In this document: one piece after another, positions 1 to 7,698 of the stretch
How positions within the stretch are numbered: the stretch's first letter is position 1
Layout of the letters: each line of letters opens with the position of its first letter
Assembly: GCF_003583935.1 (NCBI RefSeq)
Contig: NZ_QYRN01000008.1
Span: 150,627 to 214,626 of the forward strand
Source of the DNA: Aureimonas flava
GTDB lineage: Bacteria > Pseudomonadota > Alphaproteobacteria > Rhizobiales > Rhizobiaceae
Direction of reading: 5' to 3'
Length of the DNA stretch: 64,000 bases
Position numbers and translations under genes: made by a program
Notes under the pieces: model-generated
Told to the model about the DNA's origin: nothing
Seen by the model: the letters and a program-made list of their open reading frames with translations, nothing else
Database searches by the model: none

Positions 1-27
1 CTGATCGGCGGCCCGTCCCCGCGCCGG

Positions 28-285
28 TCAGGAGCGCGCGCCCTCGCCGTCCACCACGTCGGCATGGGGCCGGTCGTCGCCGCGCGAGACCTCCTCGTGC
101 CAGACGCCGCTGCGGTCCTGATACTGGATGCCGGCGGTTTCGCCGGCCAGTTCCTGGCGGGCCGAGGCGTCCCTGGCGGCCGCCAGCGCCCGGTTGTGCG
201 TCGGGAAGGTCTCGGAGAACACGTCTCCGACCTTGTAGGCCCAGCCGCCGTCGTGCTCGACGATGTTGTAATGGATGTCCGACAT
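28..285 (-). CDS. DUF2188-like small protein
   Basis: An 85-residue protein. The pattern of an early GGWAYKVGD segment, a conserved FPTHNRALAAAR helix and a late QYQDRSGVWHEE strand looks like the DUF2188 family of short cytoplasmic proteins with no known reaction. A longer frame runs upstream, but the ATG at 285 fits the family length and sits just outside the neighbouring hydrolase gene. No signal peptide or membrane segment is visible. It is the last gene before the left edge and follows the sulfatase-like gene on the same strand, so the two could share a transcript. The family is recognised by pattern only. Confidence 0.72.
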   Translation of the reverse strand: MSDIHYNIVEHDGGWAYKVGDVFSETFPTHNRALAAARDASARQELAGETAGIQYQDRSGVWHEEVSRGDDRPHADVVDGEGARS

Positions 286-344
286 CCCGCGTCCTCCATG
301 TTCTTCGGGCGTCAGGCGCCCGGCGGAAGAACGCGAGGGTCGGG

Positions 345-1259
345 TCAGCCGTTCCAGCGCGAGGCGGTGCGGGCGGTGCCCCCCACGGGACGGCCGGCCG
401 GAACGCCGAGCCAGCGCCGCGCGGCCGCGCGCCAGCGGTCGCGCCGGCGCTCGGGCGTCTCGCGCGCCACGGGCCGCCCCTTGTAGCGGATCACGAGGGG
501 CACGGTCGTGGTCATCGGATGGGCGATGCCGTGTTCCCACAGCCCGTCCTCGCCCCAGCAGTCGCCGTGGTCGCCGCAGACGATCACGGTACCGTCGCGG
601 TGGCTGGCGAGGAGCGGCGCGAGGAGCCGATCGACATAGTCGAGGCAGGCCGCCTGGCGCCGCGCGCATTCGGCGGCTCGGTCGCGATTCTGGAAGGGCA
701 GGCACGGATTGTCGTCGGGCGACCAGTCGGCGCCCTCGAACCAGTAGGGCACGTGAGTCTCGCCGACATTGACGAAGGTGAAGGTCGGCCCTTGCGCGTA
801 GTCGAGCCGGCGGGAGATCCAGTCCATCTGGCGGCGCAGGTGGTAGGGCCCCGCATACAGGAAATGGTCGAAGCTGCGGCTGAGGTGGATGCCGGTCGGC
901 GTGGCAGGATCGAACCAGCCCATCGCGGCCGTGCCGATCGTGGTGTAGCCGAGGTTGCGGAAGCCCTCGACGATGTTGCAGCCGGACAGCGTGTAGCCCT
1001 CCGTCCCCTTGCCGGCGAAGCCGACCCCGGCGATCTTGAACAGCTTGCCGAACTTCGGGTCGAGCAGCGGCTGCGCGGCGCCCGGAATGCCGGGGGTGAA
1101 GCCGACGAACATCGCCGAGTGCGAGCCATAGGTGAAGTAGCTCGGCGACTGCGCCTTGTGGAACGGCGCCAGCGCCTTGATGTTGGGCGCCGAGCCGTTG
1201 GCGAACGTGTCGTAGCGGCAGGAATCGAGGGTGACGAAGAGGACGCGGTCGGCGCTCAT
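345..1259 (-). CDS. Alkaline-phosphatase/sulfatase-superfamily metallohydrolase
   Basis: A 304-residue protein starting MSADRVLFVTLDSCRYD. Metal-ligand landmarks of the superfamily are visible: Asp12 in the first strand, a THVPYW segment near 168-173, and the signature CGDHGDCWGEDGLWEHG at about 228-244. The sulfatase formylglycine motif CxPSR is absent, so a sulfatase reaction is unlikely; a phosphatase- or phosphodiesterase-like role is possible. From memory the layout resembles the STM4013-type hydrolases, including the SYFTYGSH segment near 40-47. There is no signal peptide, so it is probably cytoplasmic. An in-frame ATG five codons upstream is an alternative start. It follows the RTX gene on the same strand. 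The substrate is unknown. Confidence 0.75.
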   Translation of the reverse strand: MSADRVLFVTLDSCRYDTFANGSAPNIKALAPFHKAQSPSYFTYGSHSAMFVGFTPGIPGAAQPLLDPKFGKLFKIAGVGFAGKGTEGYTLSGCNIVEGFRNLGYTTIGTAAMGWFDPATPTGIHLSRSFDHFLYAGPYHLRRQMDWISRRLDYAQGPTFTFVNVGETHVPYWFEGADWSPDDNPCLPFQNRDRAAECARRQAACLDYVDRLLAPLLASHRDGTVIVCGDHGDCWGEDGLWEHGIAHPMTTTVPLVIRYKGRPVARETPERRRDRWRAAARRWLGVPAGRPVGGTARTASRWNG

Positions 1260-1349
1260 GACATGACCCCACACGGATGACGGATGGGGGCGGCCGGAAC
1301 CGCCCCCTGTTGTCTGTCCGATCCGCCCGCGCGGGGCGGAATACCTGTG

Positions 1350-2864
1350 TTACACCAGAAGCTCGGCGGTCCCAGGCAGACCGACCGGGTCGGTGAACAC
1401 GTCGGCGTCCGCGGTACCGGTGTAGCCGGTGATGTTGACGACCTGCTCGCCGCTGCTGCTGTCGTAGACGAGGTAGGTGCCGGCCAGGGCACCCGAACTC
1501 ACCGTGACGATGGCTGCGTTGTCGTTCGAGAGCGTTCCGGCGGACAGGTTGAGGATGTCCTGGAAATTGTTGGCGCGCCCCGAGATCGCGACGAGGTCGT
1601 TGACCTGATCGCCGGCGATCTTGTCCTCGTCGAAGTTGAAGTCGGCGATGCGCACGATCGGCGCGATGTCGCGATCGTCCTGGCGGCCGTTGATCTGGAA
1701 CAGGTCGGAGCCCTGACCACCGTACAGCACGACGCTCTCGGGGAAGAAGTTGTTGTCCCCGTTTTGGTTGCTGACCACCAGCGTGTCGTCGCCAGCGCCG
1801 CCGTATACGGTGCTGCTGCCGCTGCCGTAGACGAACAGGAAGTCGTCGCCGCCGTTGCCGAAGACCTGCGCCGAGGCGTCTTCGCCGACGCCCACGAAGA
1901 TGACGTCGGTGCCGTCGGTCGGATCGGTGGTGCCGTTGCCGCCGACGATCGAGACGTTCTCGCCGACCACGAAGGCCGAGATCACGTCGCTGCCGACGCC
2001 GCCCGCGACATAGCTGTTGCTGGCGAGGTTGCCGGCCGAGATGAAGTCAGTGCCCTGGCCGCCGTAGATCGAGGCCTGCACGCCCATTTCCGAGGTCGAC
2101 ACGAGGGTGATCGAATCGTTGCCGCCGTTGCCGGTGATCAGCGCGGTCGGGACGAAGTCGTCCGCCACGAAATCGTCGGTTCCGATCGAGACGAAGATCT
2201 GATCGTTGCCGTCCACCGCGTCGGTATTGCCGTTGCCGCCGTAGACCGTGATCGCGTTCAGCGCGCCCACGTCCACGATATCGGCGCCGACGCCGCCGTA
2301 GATCGTGGAGTCGGAACCCGCGAAGCCATAGACCTGATCGTTGCCCTGCCCGGCGTGCACGTAGAAGCGCGAGGAGAGTTCGCCCGCGATCTCGCGAACC
2401 GAGCCGCCGAGTTCAACGAAGTCATTGCCGCCATTGCTGTAGATCTCGGCGTAGGAGTTGGTGCCGAGGTTGACGGTGATGTTGTCGCCCTGATCCTGGG
2501 CGTCGGCGCTTTCGCTGCCGCCGTACACGGTTACCTGACCGACAAAGCCGGGAGCGATAACAATGGTGTCGAGGCCCTGGCCACCGACGACCTTGGCGCG
2601 GATGGCCAGCTCGGATTCGGTGGTGCTCCCGGCAATGCCGTCGATCTCGAGGTAGTCGTTGCCCTGGCCGCCGTAGATCGTGTCCGAGCCGCCGTTGCCG
2701 TAAATTTCGTCGTCGCCGGCGTTGCCGAACAGCGTGTCGGCATTCGTGCTGCCGTAGATCGTGTCGAAGCCGGCCAGGCCGGTGACATTGACGCTGGCAG
2801 CGGGGTTGGCGGGGGCGTCGTTCAGAACGTCGTCGCCGTTCGTGCCTGTGATGTCGATTGCCAT
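1350..2864 (-). CDS. RTX (hemolysin-type calcium-binding) repeat protein
   Basis: A 504-residue acidic protein, almost wholly glycine/aspartate-rich repeats of the RTX type, for example GNAGDDEIYGNGGSDTIYGG near 47-66. Such repeats bind calcium and fold outside the cell after type I secretion. There is no N-terminal signal peptide, and the C-terminal 80 residues have no repeats, as expected for a secretion signal. The ATG at 2864 is preceded by AGGAG with good spacing, so the longer upstream frame is rejected. Base composition is visibly less GC-rich than in neighbouring genes, with many Asn and Thr codons, hinting at transfer or a surface-protein bias. No ABC/MFP secretion genes lie in the window. 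It may be an adhesin or surface protein; no enzyme domain is visible. Confidence 0.88.
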   Translation of the reverse strand: MAIDITGTNGDDVLNDAPANPAASVNVTGLAGFDTIYGSTNADTLFGNAGDDEIYGNGGSDTIYGGQGNDYLEIDGIAGSTTESELAIRAKVVGGQGLDTIVIAPGFVGQVTVYGGSESADAQDQGDNITVNLGTNSYAEIYSNGGNDFVELGGSVREIAGELSSRFYVHAGQGNDQVYGFAGSDSTIYGGVGADIVDVGALNAITVYGGNGNTDAVDGNDQIFVSIGTDDFVADDFVPTALITGNGGNDSITLVSTSEMGVQASIYGGQGTDFISAGNLASNSYVAGGVGSDVISAFVVGENVSIVGGNGTTDPTDGTDVIFVGVGEDASAQVFGNGGDDFLFVYGSGSSTVYGGAGDDTLVVSNQNGDNNFFPESVVLYGGQGSDLFQINGRQDDRDIAPIVRIADFNFDEDKIAGDQVNDLVAISGRANNFQDILNLSAGTLSNDNAAIVTVSSGALAGTYLVYDSSSGEQVVNITGYTGTADADVFTDPVGLPGTAELLV

Positions 2865-3340
2865 GTTATCTCCTGGGCGCTCGTTATGGTTGCGTCCCGA
2901 CGGGCCGCAGCGCACGGCAGCCCGCCTCGCGCGGGATGCCGATTGCAATCACAGGTAGAGTCTATGGCTGGATTCGCGACAACTGGCAATGGGACGCCCA
3001 TCGGCAAAATACCTACCATTGGTTGTGTTGCCGAAACGCACTACCGTCGCATGCATCGGGGCGTATCCTCCGGCGCAGCTCGATCGACCCCTGCATCACG
3101 GCGCGATCGAGCGGAACAGATGACCGGTCCTTTGCTGGAGTCCCCATCCGACAGACGAAACCGTCATCCGTGCGCCCGCTTTCGCCCAAAGGAAGCGGGC
3201 GCACTTTTAGCGTGCATGCGGGCACGAGGTCGCCATCCGCAACGGCACACCACCCCATCCAGAGGATTGCAACCGGACGATGCCGTGCATCGTTCGCCGT
3301 GGCTCCTCCGCCGCACAGGCTCCGGCGTGGGAGACGCGCA
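2865..3340. other. Non-coding stretch upstream of RTX gene
   Basis: About 480 bases without a convincing gene. The open frames crossing it have shadow-like compositions and no ribosome-binding site. It should hold the promoter of the RTX gene. The composition is more mixed than the flanking DNA. I see no repeat or RNA gene. Confidence 0.5.
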
Positions 3341-3368
3341 ACAGAAAACCCGGCATCGAGTGCCGGGT
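3341..3368 (-). terminator. Rho-independent terminator of the 78-aa gene
   Basis: An 8-bp perfect stem (3348-3355 with 3361-3368) and a 5-base loop. On the minus strand it is followed by TTTTCTGTT. It lies about 40 bases beyond the stop of the small gene at 3407. Confidence 0.8.
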
Positions 3369-3406
3369 CGTTGCTCGGAGGGCGGTCTCGCCCGCGAGGA
3401 GAAAGC

Positions 3407-3643
3407 TCAGATTTCGTCGTTGCCCTTCGTGTCGATCTCGGCGATCGCATAGTCGATCATGCCGGCGATCGCACTGTGGTCGCGCCGCAGGAGTTCGCGC
3501 GCCAGAGACAGGAGATAGATCGCGGTGCGCTCGTCGACCTCGCGCGAGGAGGAGTTCGCATCCGACACGCCAGCCGCGTCTGCCGAGGTGCCCGCAGCGC
3601 CGAACTGCTGGCCGTTCGTCCCCAGCCTCGGCTGCGTGGTCAT
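3407..3643 (-). CDS. Small orphan protein, unknown function
   Basis: A 78-residue protein, not recognised. The N-terminal half is Gly/Ala/Ser-rich and probably disordered. The C-terminal half (about 42-72) is a likely amphipathic helical pair with a DERTAIYLLSLARELLRR segment and an acidic end. The start at 3643 is chosen because AGGAGG lies six bases upstream; a longer frame to 3733 has no such site. Its own terminator follows, so it is probably a single-gene transcript. No membrane segment or signal peptide is seen. The strong ribosome-binding site and terminator make it a real gene despite the lack of a family. Confidence 0.72.
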   Translation of the reverse strand: MTTQPRLGTNGQQFGAAGTSADAAGVSDANSSSREVDERTAIYLLSLARELLRRDHSAIAGMIDYAIAEIDTKGNDEI

Positions 3644-3985
3644 GATCGATCCTCCTGACTTCGACGAGAACATGTCGCTCAACAAATAATCGTCAGCTTT
3701 GATGATCGTCGTTCTTTGTTTTTCCGCAACCATGGAAACGTCGCTCCCTACCCTTCGTCACAACAACAATAGGTTGCACTTTCGACGGAATGCAACCTTG
3801 TCCGGAGCAGTTCCCCTTCGTCAGTTCACAATGGCGTCGAACGGGTGGTTTCCTGGCAACAGATCGGCGCCGCCCGCCCTCGGCGCCCGAAAACACATCG
3901 AAAGACGCCGACCCGCTTTGGGGAGCGTGACACGTGCGCCGAGGGCGAAGGGGCCCGCTCGCGGCGAGCGACCCAGCAGGCCCGC
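3644..3985. other. Non-coding, relatively AT-rich stretch
   Basis: About 340 bases upstream of the 78-aa gene with no supported gene. The part around 3680-3810 is clearly richer in A and T than the rest of the window and probably contains that gene's promoter. No repeat is seen. Confidence 0.5.
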
Positions 3986-3988
3986 ACG

Positions 3989-4018
3989 AAAAAGGCCCGG
4001 CATTCGGTTGCCGGGCCT
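3989..4018 (-). terminator. Rho-independent terminator of the DUF4167 gene
   Basis: A 10-bp perfect stem (3993-4002 with 4009-4018) around a 6-base loop. On the minus strand a run of five T follows. It lies 85 bases past the stop codon at 4103. Confidence 0.85.
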
Positions 4019-4102
4019 CTCATGTCTCTCAGGGCGACGTCCCGAGGCGCAGGCGCCGAGAGCGCCCCGATCGGGTGCGCCGTGCTTCGTGCCGACGCGG
4101 CG

Positions 4103-5314
4103 TCAGCCGTCGGAGTCGAGAAGCGCCGGCGAGCGCTCCTCGCCGCCCTCGCCTTCGTCTTTCTTGCGGCGCGGACGGGCCACGCGGCGCTTGGGCGCCG
4201 TCTCGTCCTCCGCCGCGACCGGCGCGTCCAACGAGGGCGCGGCCTTGGCGCTGCGGCGGCGGGCCGGCGCGGGGACGGAGTCCTCGCTCGGTGCGGCAGG
4301 CGAAACGGCGGGCTCGACCGCCGACACCGCGTCCGTCTCTCCGGCGTCGCGGCGCTTTCGCGCACGGACGCGCGGCTCGGCGCTACCCGGTTCCCCGACG
4401 GTCTCGGCGACGACCGGTGCGGGCACCGGCGGCAGGCTCGTCGCGGCGGGCTCGATCGCCGCCACCGGCGCCGGCTGCGCCGATGCCTCGTCCGGCTGAT
4501 CCCGCCGCTCGGCGGCGGGCGCGTCCGTGCGTCCCTCGTCGGCGGCGCGCTGGCGCCCGAAGCGTTCCTCGAACCGGCGCTCGCCGCTGCGCTCGTTCAG
4601 CCGCGCGCGCTCGCGACGGCTTTCGCGACGCCCGCCCTCGAAGCGGCCCGCGTCCTGGCGCGGCGCGCCGCCCTCGGCGTCGACGTCCGGCCCCTGCGGA
4701 AAGGGCTGCGGCCCGGTTCCGGGCTGGCGGCCGTCGCGATAAGAAGAGCCGTCGCGGCCCTGGCCCTCCCGGCCCTGGCCGTCGCGGTTCTGGCCATCTC
4801 GGTTCTGGCCATCTCGGTTCTGGAACGGACGCTCGCCGCGATTGTCGCGGCCGTCCCGGCGCTCGCCGCGGCCGTTCTGCCCGTCGCGGAAACCCTGCCG
4901 GTCGTTGGCATGGCGCTCGCCGCCCTGGCGCTCGCCGCCGAAGCCGTTCTGCGGCCGGTCCTGGCCGCCGGCGTAGGGCTGTCCCGCCTCGGGGCCCTGG
5001 CCCTCCTCGCCGTCCTCGTCGTCGAAGTCCGCATAGTCGCGCTCGGGCTGGCTCGGCTGGAACTGCCCCTGCGCGGCGGCGACGATGCGCCCGTAATGCT
5101 CGGCGTGCTGAAGGTAGTTCTCCGCCATCACCCGGTCGCCGGCAGCGGCGGCATCGCGCGCCAGCGTGGTGTACTTGTCGGCGATATGCTGGGCCGTGCC
5201 GCGGATCTTGACGTCGGGACCGTTGGACTCGAAGCTCCGCGACAGCGGATTGGGTCCCTTGCGCCCGCCGCGTCCGCGCATGCGCTTGTTCTGCTGCTGC
5301 TGTCCTGGCCTCAT
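4103..5314 (-). CDS. DUF4167 protein
   Basis: A 403-residue protein. The N-terminal 75 residues carry the conserved alphaproteobacterial DUF4167 block: MRPGQQQQNKRMRGRGG, then NPLSRSFESNGPDVKIRG and a helical ENYLQHAEHY segment. The rest is low complexity: an RG/NRDG-rich stretch with tandem repeats, then Pro/Ala/Glu and basic tracts. The block is rich in Arg, Gly and Asn, so nucleic-acid binding is plausible but unproven. The ATG at 5314 has AGGA about seven bases upstream; another ATG two codons earlier is possible. It lies downstream of lysC-ptsP-prfA-prmC as in other Hyphomicrobiales, but a 330-base gap and its own terminator suggest a separate transcript. Confidence 0.85.
   Translation of the reverse strand: MRPGQQQQNKRMRGRGGRKGPNPLSRSFESNGPDVKIRGTAQHIADKYTTLARDAAAAGDRVMAENYLQHAEHYGRIVAAAQGQFQPSQPERDYADFDDEDGEEGQGPEAGQPYAGGQDRPQNGFGGERQGGERHANDRQGFRDGQNGRGERRDGRDNRGERPFQNRDGQNRDGQNRDGQGREGQGRDGSSYRDGRQPGTGPQPFPQGPDVDAEGGAPRQDAGRFEGGRRESRRERARLNERSGERRFEERFGRQRAADEGRTDAPAAERRDQPDEASAQPAPVAAIEPAATSLPPVPAPVVAETVGEPGSAEPRVRARKRRDAGETDAVSAVEPAVSPAAPSEDSVPAPARRRSAKAAPSLDAPVAAEDETAPKRRVARPRRKKDEGEGGEERSPALLDSDG
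4756..4815. repeat. 15-bp tandem repeat inside the DUF4167 gene
   Basis: Four consecutive 15-bp units (starting 4756, 4771, 4786, 4801). The last two are identical, GGTTCTGGCCATCTC, and the first two diverged. Being a multiple of three, they encode a five-residue NRDGQ-type repeat in the protein's low-complexity region. Confidence 0.85.
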
Positions 5315-5647
5315 GCTCATCCTGTTTTCTGGATCTTCCGGCCTCCGGCCGGCTCTTCCTCTCGTTGCGAGCGCGGTCCTGTCGCCTCGCAGGGGAACCG
5401 TCTGGCGTTCGCCCGCCGGGCTTGAAGGGCCCGGCTCGCAACGCCTTGCATGGAAGCTTGCTGTCCGGCGCGGCTCCATCCTTCGCCGACTTGCCGGACG
5501 GGGCGGCTGCATTCGAGCATCCCGCCTGGGACGCGTTCCGATGCAGTGTGCGGGGGGGCATATCCCTCGCGGCATCCGCCTTTGCCCGGAGACACTAGTG
5601 ATTCGCCCCCCTCCCCACAAGGGGCAAAGGGCTCCAAGCGCCGGAAA
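5315..5647. other. Non-coding stretch between prmC and DUF4167
   Basis: About 330 bases with no supported gene between the prmC stop and the DUF4167 start. It presumably carries the DUF4167 promoter and leader. Several short GC-rich inverted repeats are present, none followed by a T tract on the minus strand. I could not pick a convincing promoter. Confidence 0.45.
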
Positions 5648-6565
5648 TCAACCGCATTCCGGCGGAAAATCCGCCATTCCGCCGCGGCGGAACCACAGCG
5701 CCCGCGCGATGCCGGACAGATCGGCACGGGTCGTCACGGCGCGCAGCCCCACCGCGGCCGCCAGCCCGGCGACGTCCTCCGCCTGGCCCCGGCCGATCTC
5801 GAACAGGAGGTCGCCCCCCGGCACCAGCAAGGCGGCCGCCTCGCCCACGAGGCGGCGATAGGCGACGAGCCCGTCCGGGCCGCCGTCCAGCGCCAGCGCG
5901 GGATCGAAGCGGCGCACGCCGGGGTCCAGCGTGTCGAGCTCCGCCGTGGGGATGTAGGGCGGGTTGGAGACCACGCAGTCGAGGGGCCGGCCGAGCGCGA
6001 GCAGGTAGTCCGCCCGCAGCGGCCAGAACCGGTCGGCGACGCCTGCCGCCGCCGCGTTGCGCCGGGCGGTCTCCAGCGCCCCTTCCGCAAGGTCCACCGC
6101 CACGCAGCGGCTGCGGGGAAAGCGGGCGAGGAGGCATACGGCGATCGCCCCCGTGCCCGTGCCGACGTCGGCGAACAGGAGCGGCGCGTCGCCCCGCAGC
6201 GCCATCGCCTCGGCCGCCAGGTCCACCAGCGTCTCGGTGTCGGGGCGTGGCTCCAACGTCTCGGGCGACAGGGCGAACTCGTGCTCGCCGAAGGCGCGCC
6301 GACCGAGGATGCGGTGCACCGGCTCGTGCGCCAGCCGCCGCGCCGTCATGGCCGCCAACCGGGCGGCGGCGTCGGGCGCTGCGGCATCGTGCGCCCTCAG
6401 GATCAGCCCGGCCGCGTCGAGCCCGAGCGCGGCGCCGGCCAGGAGACGCGCGTCGAGGTCGGCGCTCGCGATGCCGGCGGCGCGCAACAGCGCGCGCGCC
6501 TCGGCCACGAGCGACGCGACGCTCGGCGACCCGACGTGGGGCGACCCGACGCTGGGCGGCGCCAC
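5648..6565 (-). CDS. prmC: Release-factor glutamine methyltransferase PrmC
   Basis: A 305-residue protein. PrmC uses SAM to methylate the glutamine of the GGQ motif in release factors. Visible landmarks are EPVHRILG (81-88), LEPRPDTE (104-111), the SAM-binding loop DVGTGTGA (133-140) and the catalytic SNPPYIPT (NPPY at 201-204). The start is GTG at 6565, eight bases after the prfA stop, so the two are an operon pairing enzyme and substrate. The first 17 residues contain repeated VGSP units from a 15-bp tandem repeat and are not part of the family fold. A GTG further in could be the true start. Confidence 0.95.
   Translation of the reverse strand: MAPPSVGSPHVGSPSVASLVAEARALLRAAGIASADLDARLLAGAALGLDAAGLILRAHDAAAPDAAARLAAMTARRLAHEPVHRILGRRAFGEHEFALSPETLEPRPDTETLVDLAAEAMALRGDAPLLFADVGTGTGAIAVCLLARFPRSRCVAVDLAEGALETARRNAAAAGVADRFWPLRADYLLALGRPLDCVVSNPPYIPTAELDTLDPGVRRFDPALALDGGPDGLVAYRRLVGEAAALLVPGGDLLFEIGRGQAEDVAGLAAAVGLRAVTTRADLSGIARALWFRRGGMADFPPECG
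6510..6554. repeat. 15-bp tandem repeat at the 5' end of prmC
   Basis: Three 15-bp units at 6510-6524, 6525-6539 and 6540-6554. The last two differ only near the end (GGCGACCCGACGTGG and GGCGACCCGACGCTG); the first is more diverged. They encode VGSP-type repeats immediately after the GTG start of prmC. Confidence 0.85.
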
Positions 6566-6572
6566 GGTCGGC

Positions 6573-7646
6573 TCAGTCCCCCATGGCGGCGAGGCGTGCC
6601 GCCTGGTCGTCGGCCACCAGCGCCTCCACCAGCTCGTCCATGTCGCCCTCGATCACCCGGTCGAGCTTGTAGAGCGTCAGGTTGATGCGGTGGTCGGTGA
6701 CCCGCCCCTGGGGGAAGTTGTAGGTTCGGATGCGCTCCGACCGGTCGCCCGAGCCGACCTGCGCGCGCCGGTCGGCCGACCGCTCGGCGTCGAGGCGCGA
6801 TCGCTCCATGTCGAACAGCCGCGCGCGCAGCACCTGCATGGCACGGGCGCGGTTCTGGTGCTGCGACTTCTCCGACGAGGTGACCACGATGCCGGTGGGC
6901 AGGTGGGTGATGCGAACCGCCGAATCCGTGGTGTTGACGTGCTGGCCGCCGGCGCCCGACGAGCGCATCGTGTCGATCCGGATGTCCTCGTTGCGGATCG
7001 CGACGTCGACCTCCTCCGCCTCCGGCAGCACGGCCACGGTGGCGGCGGAGGTGTGGATGCGGCCCGACGATTCGGTGGCCGGCACGCGCTGCACGCGATG
7101 GACGCCCGATTCGAACTTCAGGCGCGAGAACACGCCCTGCCCCGTCACCGAGGCGACCACCTCGCGGTAGCCGCCGGCCTCGCCGTCCGACGCCTCCATG
7201 ATCTCCACCCGCCAGCCGCGCCCCTCGGCGTAGCGCTGGTACATTCGGAACAGGTCTCCAGCGAACAACCCGGCCTCCGAGCCGCCCGTGCCGGCGCGGA
7301 TCTCGAGGATCGCGCCCTTGGCGTCGGCCGCGTCCTTGGGCAGGAGCAGGACCAGGAGCTCGCGCGAGAGCGTCTCCAGACGCGCCTCGACCGTGCCGAT
7401 CTCGGCGCTGGCAAGGTCGCGCATCTCGCGGTCGGCCGCGGGATCGGCCAGCATCTCGCGAAGCCCGGCGAGCTCGGCCTCGGCCGCACGATGGGCACGG
7501 ATGCCGGCGACCACGTCCTCCAGCCCGGCATATTCGGCGGCGAGCCGGGCATAGGTCTCGTGGTCGGGGCCGGACGCCATTTCCGACGCCAGCTGATCCG
7601 AGCGCCGCAGGATCTCGGTCATGGTATCGGCGGGAAGAAGGGCCAT
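6573..7646 (-). CDS. prfA: Peptide chain release factor 1
   Basis: A 357-residue protein, full length for RF1, which reads UAA and UAG and triggers release of the finished peptide on the ribosome. The GGQ motif sits at 233-235 within [17 protein letters not shown]. The codon-recognition PAT tripeptide is at 189-191 (RVPATES), the RF1 rather than RF2 form. The N-terminal third is helical as expected. It lies between ptsP and prmC on the same strand. Its recognition of UAG matters for the amber-interrupted gene at 12286. Confidence 0.97.
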   Translation of the reverse strand: MALLPADTMTEILRRSDQLASEMASGPDHETYARLAAEYAGLEDVVAGIRAHRAAEAELAGLREMLADPAADREMRDLASAEIGTVEARLETLSRELLVLLLPKDAADAKGAILEIRAGTGGSEAGLFAGDLFRMYQRYAEGRGWRVEIMEASDGEAGGYREVVASVTGQGVFSRLKFESGVHRVQRVPATESSGRIHTSAATVAVLPEAEEVDVAIRNEDIRIDTMRSSGAGGQHVNTTDSAVRITHLPTGIVVTSSEKSQHQNRARAMQVLRARLFDMERSRLDAERSADRRAQVGSGDRSERIRTYNFPQGRVTDHRINLTLYKLDRVIEGDMDELVEALVADDQAARLAAMGD

Positions 7647-7698
7647 GCGTGTCGTCCGGTGCGGGCGCGCCGGACCGTCCGGCCCGTCCGCGCACCTG

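Noticed and set aside
1286..1340. Two GC hairpins between the RTX and hydrolase genes as a terminator
   Set aside because: Stems of 8 bp (1286-1293/1300-1307) and 7 bp (1322-1328/1334-1340) exist but no T tract follows on the minus strand.
1284..3452. A 722-codon plus-strand frame opposite the RTX gene
   Set aside because: It is antisense to a gene with a clear SD and RTX repeats; its periodic Val/Asp content mirrors the repeats.
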